A DNA stretch of 64,000 nt from Symbiodinium microadriaticum (taxonomy: Eukaryota; Sar; Dinophyceae; Suessiales; Symbiodiniaceae), in the NCBI GenBank assembly GCA_001939145.1, contig LSRX01000080.1, forward strand, positions 567,171 through 631,170, written 5' to 3'. The position numbers and the translations under genes are program-made. The first letter of the stretch is position 1, and each line of letters begins with the position of its first letter. This document shows, piece by piece, positions 57,308 to 64,000 of the stretch. The notes under the pieces were generated by a model, which did no database searches, had not been told where the DNA came from, and was given only the letters and a program-made list of their open reading frames with translations.

Positions 57308-57661
57308 TCAGATGGTCTCAGGGGCCCATCGCCCGACCGAGTCGTGCACTTCACACCCGGAAGACTGAAATACCCGAGCCCTTTTCTTGCCGGCTCCTGC
57401 AGAACGTGCAAGGCCAGGGCCAGGGGAGCGATGACAAGGAAGGCCTGCGAAGGATCCAAGGCAGGGCCGAGGGCATCGACCGGGCGAGCAAAAGACCAGA
57501 AGGATGTGTGGATCGCGCAACTTCGATTGGGCCTCTCTGTGGAGAGCAAAGACCGCGGCTGGCACCACTGCGGCCACGAGCAGTAGGTATGGAAAGAACC
57601 TGGCACACCCGAACTTTCGCCGCCTTGAGATTCTGGCTGCTCTGAACAACGATGGCTTCAA
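57308..57661 (-). CDS. Possible first exon with N-terminal signal anchor
   Basis: The minus-strand frame begins with ATG at 57659-57661 and a basic stretch (RAARISRRRKFGCAR), then a membrane segment at about residues 22-40 (FFPYLLLVAAVVPAAVFAL), then a charged stem (HREAQSKLRD). Basic residues before the membrane span are the pattern of type II (N-in) anchors found on Golgi glycosyltransferases and sulfotransferases, though no catalytic domain is seen. Protein-like character fades after about residue 60 (near 57480), where a splice donor would be expected. Overlapping plus-strand frames are taken as shadows. Function unknown. Confidence 0.36.
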   Translation of the reverse strand: MKPSLFRAARISRRRKFGCARFFPYLLLVAAVVPAAVFALHREAQSKLRDPHILLVFCSPGRCPRPCLGSFAGLPCHRSPGPGLARSAGAGKKRARVFQSSGCEVHDSVGRWAPETI

Positions 57662-58065
57662 CAGCTAACGGTGCAACCAGCCCTTGCCGCTCTTTGCAAA
57701 GGCGGGTTTACGGAAGAGCGTCTCTACCACCGAGCTCTAATTACCCCAAAGCCCAAGGCCCTCCGGAGGTGAATCCAGCGGTGGTCACCAGCACAGCAAT
57801 GAGCAAAGCATCGAAGTCCAAGGCATCTCGACCGGCCAGGGACCCATCACGAGCTGCGCCTGGGCAAGCTGGGTCAGTCTTTTACTATTCAAAATATTGT
57901 ATGACATAGTGTAATGTTTAAAGTCATGCCATGTCATGTCGTTACAGATGTCTTCGCGGTGGTTGCTTGATCCGCCGATGAACCTGATTCAACCACACGT
58001 GGCCCTTAATACGAGTGTTCTGTGAACTCTTGTGCGACTTCTATACAAATCTGATCGAACCAATC
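57662..58065. other. No recognisable gene
   Basis: If the signal-anchor exon is real, its promoter or 5' leader should lie here. An AT-richer part runs from 57880 to 57950. Confidence 0.4.
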
Positions 58066-58458
58066 TTACACTATAAGATAAAAGGCTTCAGAGTGTGAGA
58101 CTATAACCGGCTCAGGACGCGCCATCAGAAACGTGGATGCGTGGGCATCGGAGACTGCCTGGACGACTCGAAGCACGTCGGCGTACTCGGGCACGGGGCA
58201 GCCAAGCACGCGGTCCGATGCCTCGCAGTGCAGGGCTGCAGGGTTGTGCGATTCAGGCTTCGGGGGTTTAGGGGGTAGTTTGGGGAGCTGGTTTTTGGTG
58301 ATCTGTCTGTGCATAATCGACACTGCAGATGAAAGCTTCCGGTGTCTTACTGCATACAGGGGCGGTAGCCGATGCTTCCTCTGCATCTTCGCAGCGATAT
58401 CCCCTGTAAATCCCTTCAAGGCGACAGCCCTGCGACCCTCCAACTCCAACGTTGACAC
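58066..58458 (-). CDS. Possible exon, hypothetical
   Basis: Not recognised. The 130-residue minus-strand frame contains MSTLELEGRRAVALKGFTGD, a Lys/Pro-rich linker (QLPKLPPKPPKPESHN), and a well-composed C-terminal part, HCEASDRVLGCPVPEYADVL then RVVQAVSDAHASTFL, that looks like folded protein. The Pro-Lys linker overlaps degenerate telomere-like DNA (GGGGGTTTAGGGGG on the plus strand), so two exons with an intron between is as likely as one. It lies downstream of no recognised partner. Confidence 0.33.
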   Translation of the reverse strand: MSTLELEGRRAVALKGFTGDIAAKMQRKHRLPPLYAVRHRKLSSAVSIMHRQITKNQLPKLPPKPPKPESHNPAALHCEASDRVLGCPVPEYADVLRVVQAVSDAHASTFLMARPEPVIVSHSEAFYLIV

Positions 58459-61400
58459 CCTTCAACCCCCCAACAAGATCCCCGAAAAAAATCCCAAACC
58501 CCACCAGAACCCTCTTACCCCCCCCGTGCCCCCCAGAAAACCTGAGCCCTGCGTATCCGTCAAAGCCACCTTGAAGGACTTCCGGCTCACCACGGGACAG
58601 CGGGGCAACTCCCCGAGCCGGGGCAGCCGGATCTGAGAACTGAGAAGGACGCGAGGGGTTTTAGGTCCAATTCTAAAGGATTTTTACAGGGTTTTAGGGC
58701 CAATTTTAGGAGGTTTTTACAGGATTTTGGCGCGCTTTCTTCTTGAAGCAGTGCATGCCATCCTGGATGCCCCCTCTTTCCAGCAGAGCCGGCTTGCAGT
58801 CGAGTGGCATTCGTGTTGGGGGTCCGAGCGGCCGAGCCCTCCTGTCTTTGAGCTCCAACTTGTCGGAGATAGAGATTTTTTTTCTTTTCATGGATCTTAC
58901 GGGGCCGGGGATCCGCTGATGGATAGCAGCGCTTTCCTTGCTCTTTCACAGCTGTCCAAAAAAACACCCAAAGGAGCTCATCATCGAGACCGGCACACAT
59001 GCGGCAGACCTGCCAAGTGCCTTGGAGGAATCTGCCCCTAGAGACCCCAGCCTTGACAGGCGTTGGGCCATCTGCATAGCGCCCTGAGCACACAGGTGTG
59101 AAACCTAAAACAGAAATCCCAAACTCTTCACATGAGTGGATTGTCTAGCAGGTACCTGGAAACCCTACCCCCTAAACCGCAAGGCCTGAACGTCACGACG
59201 AGTCTCCTAGCATACTTTTTTCGATCTTGTGCCACGATGCTCAAAATCAAGCCCCAACCGTGGACCTTTACAAGCAGTTGCAAGCAGGGTCTCCACAAGT
59301 TCAACGAGATTCCCCAAGCAAGATATGGCTAACCCTACTTCAACACATGAACCTTCAAGTCAGAAAGCCCACAACACTCTAAGACCCAGCGCAAGGCCCG
59401 TCAGCCCTGAACCCCAAATCCAAGCTCCTCAAGTCCCCGAAACCCAAGCCAACCGAGCTCGTTTGGCGCCTTTGGGCTTCCGGATCTCATAGGGGTCCTC
59501 CCTCGTGACCGGAGCGGAGGCCTGCGATAGCGAGAAGAGAAGGACAGGGGGAGACTCTGGGGCTTTCGAATTTTGCTACTGTCTGAGGACTTTTGAACTT
59601 TAGGGTTCTGGGACGTTCGGCTGCTGCGAGGACCTTTACCTTTCTCGAACTTCTGCATATGATGACCAACATCACCATGACGAGCGAGAGAGAGAGAGAG
59701 AGAGAGACAGGCAGGCCATCCCTCGGCAGGGTTTAGGCATCCGATGTCTACCGCATGAAGCTTCAGACGCCAGTGGGCATGGAGCTTCGCAAGCGTCGTG
59801 GCTCCATTAATCTCTGCTGCTGATAATGATACTGAGACAGGCACACGAAACCTTTCCTACTCAAACTTCGCCTGGAGGTCGGCAGTGAGTTTGGTCTCCA
59901 AGGTGTGGACAAAGCCGGGCTCCTCCTCCCGAGGCGAAAGGCTCCGCCAAGGCTTTTTTCTTTTTTCGCTTTACTTTGTGCTCCCAGGATTGAGGATTCT
60001 ATGGCCTAGCCTAGGATGCCGAGGGATCAGGCTGTCGTGTCCTGTTTCTGGAATGTTTTCTATCCAACAACAAATTCAGAAAGGCATCGACAAGCTTCAC
60101 AGTTGGGCCATGCTGCTATGCCATTGCTCCACGTCCCCAAGTAACCCAGAACGCCCACCCCACGGTTCTGACACGACATCTGCAGCCTCAAAGGACCGTC
60201 CTGGGCCCCGAAGGAGAACACCTTCTCCTTGAAGGCCGCACGCTGGGCACATGCCGGAACCTGTCGAAAAGAGGGCTGATTGGCGTTACAAAGGGCTCAG
60301 TTTTCCCCTTACACTCCAAGTAGACTTACGCCGTTGTATGAGACCTGGCCCTAAACCCAACAACTTCCCCCAACTCTTGGCACCTCCAGCTTCTGGACCG
60401 GTTTCGTCGGAGGTGTCTCCAGCTCCTGCATGGCCAAAGGAAGCCCAAGCCACCGGTGGCACAACAGGATTCAAGCTTGAGAAACTCCGGGCCACTTCAG
60501 GGCTTCAAACTCAGGGAGGCGCCTGAACTCGAGTCCCCTCCTAAACCCTCAACCCCGGAGCATGGGCTGGGATCGAAGATCCTGTGGGCTCGACTGGTTC
60601 ACGAAGGAGAACTCGTCATCACCACCGAAAGTCCTAAGAGGAATGGAGCATGCCTGCTGATTCGCGAGCCTCTTGGAGACTTAGAGCCAAGGAGGTGCCA
60701 GAAGCTTAAGTGCTCTTCATCTACCTCAAGGTCTCAAAGGCCTAAACCTTGTACCCGCAACCCGACACCGAGGCCCGGGCGTCAGCAGCTCGTTCGTGCT
60801 GCTGAGGTGTGCTTGCTCCACCTGACCGGGGGCTTCCTTCCTCCAGGAATTCACCGGCTTTGTACCAGCTGACGCCAACAGACCTGACAGGGTCTACCTC
60901 AAGATAGCGTCGAAGCTCAGATGTCAAGGCCGAAGACGCAGGAGCTGCTCTCGACGTTGGCCCAGCACCGCACAAACAAAACAGACTCTCAGCCTCGACA
61001 GATCAAGAAGCTCTGTGTTTAAGCCCAAAGCCCTACTCAAGATGTCAAGATCTTATGCCTCGCCGGTCGAGCTGGCGGTGGTGGAGTCGAGCAGCTCCTC
61101 TTTGCATGTCGGCTCAGCTGAGTTTTGGAAGGCTCCGACCCAAGTCTGGTGAAACTCTCGCGGGGTTCGGGGAAGTTCAGAACCAGAAGAGGCGCTTTAT
61201 CACAGCTGCTCTATGCTGAAAGGAGGCATTGCAATTCTTTGAACCGCGAGCTGCGACTTTGCTGCAGCTGGCAAGTCCCGAACAAGGGCCTCCATCTAAG
61301 GAACTCTTATCTCTTCCAAGTAATCGACGGCAGCATCTAAACAGATTGGTTTCGGAGTCATGTGGGCTGCGAAAGTCAAGAAGCAAACTTTCGATCGTAG

Positions 61401-62818
61401 TAACAAATCGCTTGCTCGTTTAGCAAGGAGGCATCGGTGAAATTGAAAGCGCGAAATATCTCGGGGTTCCACGGCTCATATTTCAGCCACCCGAAACTCA
61501 CCTTCTACAGCAGATGGCTCGTCAACAAGGTAGCAGATACAGGAAGGAGGAGCAAAAAAAAAAAAGGCTGAACGATGAGACGATTGCACCCCTGTGTCCG
61601 TTGTGTCTACGTCAAAGGGTAAGAGTCCATGTCCTGCCCGGCATCGACGGGTTCAGGGGGAGGGCGTTGAGGGTAGGAACGTGGCATGTCGTAGCACGTC
61701 CAGTGACAACCGAGTTGAGCTTGGCCACGACTGGATGTCCTTACCCTCGAAGAAGAAAATCCTCCGGCTACTCACTCTAGCTACCAGGGCTCACTGGCCG
61801 CCCACAGCACTGTATCCCGCTTTCACCTTCTGGGCGAAGGTTGCAAAGCCTGGCTGCAATGGAAACGACGCTGCCGTAAATCCCTGCAACGCTGGGTTTT
61901 GTCGGGCTATGGAGGATGGTACTTCAGGCGCCTCCGAAATGGATGAGCAGGTTCAAGATACCACAGCACACCTCGTGGCATCAAGGACTGAGAGATGACC
62001 CGGCAGACATATGCTGCAGTAAACTCATGGTCGTCGTTCGCAGCAACAGTCGCGGTGCTAAGTGGCAGGTAGTAGGACTTAGCGCTACAGTAGAAGGAGC
62101 AGCAGCTGCGACAGCAGTTACATTCAGCAGCCTCCTCCGTGGCACTTGGGCGGTAAAAGGAGCAGGAGACCAGGTCTACACTTTCGCGCAGAGGCACCAT
62201 GGCGAAGCCGGCTGCCAGGTCAAGGATGTCTGTCAGAGACCTTGTCAATTGCGTGTCCGAGCTTAAACATACTAAACTAATAAATAATGCCCTTACTTCT
62301 CTGGGAAGGCTATGTGTTCTTATCATCATTACCGTTTTTGCTGTCCTTGTGTCGTATGTCAAACTATGAAAGTTGTCGTAGCATCGTGATCTTTCTCTTA
62401 ACTCCTGCTTTTCTTAACAATATTGTCAATCATCCCAATCTATATAACCTTTCACAACATGTAACATGTTCCTCAGCCCGAGTTCCTTATCAAGACGTAC
62501 CCGCAAGTACCCAAAGCATGGTCACTGTCAGCATCACGATCGTCAGCACATTCATTATCGTGGTTGCTGCTGGTTGCTGGTGTTGCTGCAGCTACTAGTG
62601 TGATACTACTGGTACCAGTGAAGTACCTATGATCTGACAGCGAAGTGCTCGCAGCGACTGACACAATCATGATGGTGAAGACCATGATGATAAGCTTGCA
62701 GCTGAGGGTGGCGATGGTGGTGATGATGGCAAGGATGGTGGCTTCAACACGCTTCAACGTATAAGAAGTTCATTCTTACAGGCGTTGGTGTGACGGGGAG
62801 TATGTAATCGAAGCTGTT
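58459..62818. other. No confident gene
   Basis: Frames of up to 168 codons are open but lack motifs; 58587-59093 (minus) includes a diverged duplication, GATTTTTACAGGGTTTTAGG and AGGTTTTTACAGGATTTTGG (about 58676-58727). A GA run lies at 59683-59708 and an A run at 61554-61565. A 77-codon minus-strand frame at 60742-60975 has a helix-like start but no recognised motif. Confidence 0.4.
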
Positions 62819-62955
62819 GTAATCGTAAGACTGGTGGCAGCAGTAGTAGCAGCAGTATTAGTCTCCGTAGTAGTCGTCGTCGTCGTCGTAACAGAAGCAA
62901 CAGTAGCAGTGGCAGCGGCAGTGGCAGCAACAAAAGCAGTGGCAGTAGTAGTAGC

Positions 62956-63016
<61 letters not shown>
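62819..63016. repeat. Trinucleotide block ending in (CTG)n
   Basis: Degenerate GTA/GCA/GTC triplets (62819-62956) lead into a run of about twenty uninterrupted CTG units (about 62957-63015). Depending on frame it reads poly-Leu, poly-Ala or poly-Cys on the plus strand and poly-Gln, poly-Ser or poly-Ala on the minus strand; I see no evidence that it is translated. Confidence 0.92.
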
Positions 63017-63017
<1 letters not shown>

Positions 63018-63699
63018 CCATTGGCATCCGCATTATCCTCACCATCATCAGCACTGCCAACCTGAGGATTTGTGGGTGAAGGTTTTTTTCGGATTGAAGG
63101 TCCGTGCATGTCCCTTCACGGTGCGGAGTTGCGTGTACCCTGACGCAAGGCCTCAAGACGCACGCTACACCTTGCCACGGCTTACCTCCGAATGATCCTT
63201 GTTGGTTCGAGTGTAGGGATGATACCGACATACCCATAAACATCCCAACAGTGAGCAAACCAGACCCTCCAAGACCAAGCCAGGGACGCAAAGCAGAGCC
63301 AGAGAGTTCCCTGAAAGATGTAGAAGCCGCCACGCCCGATGGTCTCGGACAGGAACTTGCACTTCCTGCCCCAGGCGGCTTCTGGGATTGGGGATTCAGA
63401 AGCTCGAACGCAGCTTGCAGCGCGGGTTAGCACGACCGGCCCTTCAGTGGTACGATGCTAATTGCAGCAGAGCAGCTCCATCAGCAGGTCCTTCACAAGG
63501 CTGCTGCAACAACCCCACTGCTGGATCCATACCCTGAAGCCCTGAGGCGATGTCCAGGCCAGAAACCTCTGTCCTGGTATCCGCTCAGGCCGGAGACTTT
63601 GGCGATATACTCTGGTGGGGCTTCCTCGGTTTCACTCGGCTTGCCCCATCAAGTAACGTGCAAATACCAAGGTGGTAGCTGCTAAGGGACGGCAGCGAG
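63017..63699. other. No recognisable gene
   Basis: Short overlapping frames only; composition balanced. Confidence 0.4.
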
Positions 63700-64000
63700 A
63701 TACTGCGGCTGCGACGACGACGACGACGACCATGACTCCTCCACCTCCTAGTCCTACTCGTACTTGTACAAATACTCCCACTCCACCTGCTCCTCCCCGT
63801 CCTCCTCTTCCTCCCATATTGCTACTGCTACCACTACTGCCACTGCTAATGCCACTAAGCTGCTACTGCTACCCCTGCTGCTGCTACTGCCTCCTCCTCC
63901 TCCTCCTCCTCCTACTCCTCCTCCTCCTTCTCATACTACTACTACTACTACTACTACTCCTCCTCCTCCTCCTCCTCCTCCTCCTCCTCCTCCTCCTCCT
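63700..64000. repeat. Mixed trinucleotide repeats to window end
   Basis: (GAC)n at about 63714-63732, then C/T-rich TCC, CTA and CTG triplets, an (ACT)n run near 63934-63957 and (TCC)n to the end of the window. The plus strand is pyrimidine-rich throughout. Confidence 0.93.

Overview
The window reads as nuclear DNA of a eukaryotic alga, most likely a dinoflagellate or close relative. The pointers are: very low gene density; short exon-like open stretches instead of operons; dozens of internal TTTAGGG/CCCTAAA telomere-type tracts in both orientations; abundant microsatellites; and no bacterial layout. No spliced-leader relic, rRNA, tRNA or CRISPR array was seen. The assignment is inference, since no marker gene is present.

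Layout. Positions 510-2114 hold the only complete gene I can defend, an intronless secreted arylsulfatase with all catalytic residues. Positions 5.57-8.29 kb form a strikingly AT-rich island that grades into GATA/AAAT and GA/GAC simple repeats. It is followed by a compact nest of hairpins (8293-8583) bounded by short inverted repeats. From 9.4 to 12.2 kb there are coding-like fragments: a thioesterase-like piece with a GxSxG motif on the minus strand, then two plus-strand open frames, one recalling a tyrosine-recombinase N-terminus. From 12 to 39 kb the sequence is mostly gene-free, with telomere-like tracts, two copies of one foldback family (20.4 and 23.0 kb), a copy of a second foldback family (25.0 kb), an Ala/Pro-rich minus-strand frame (27.0-27.8 kb), a 1.1 kb CATA/ATTAC simple-repeat block (31.6-32.7 kb), and an outward-facing pair of telomere-like arrays (33.98-34.29 kb).

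At 39.6-41.3 kb on the minus strand lies a gene or gene remnant whose core resembles the poly(ADP-ribose) glycohydrolase fold. Its catalytic signature is changed (QDE for QEE, GGY for GGG). One in-frame stop lies upstream and a plausible exon lies downstream. From 42 to 64 kb the sequence is again gene-poor, with telomere-like tracts, a large palindromic element at 45.04-45.27 kb, and a few single-exon candidates, notably a signal-anchor N-terminus at 57.5-57.7 kb. The window ends in trinucleotide repeats.

No pathway links these genes, and nothing indicates co-regulation. The most distinctive feature is the combination of dispersed foldback elements built on GGGCC(C)TTA cores with telomere-like tracts, which appear to shape most of the non-coding DNA. 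Exon calls other than the sulfatase rest on composition and motif reading by eye and need transcript support.
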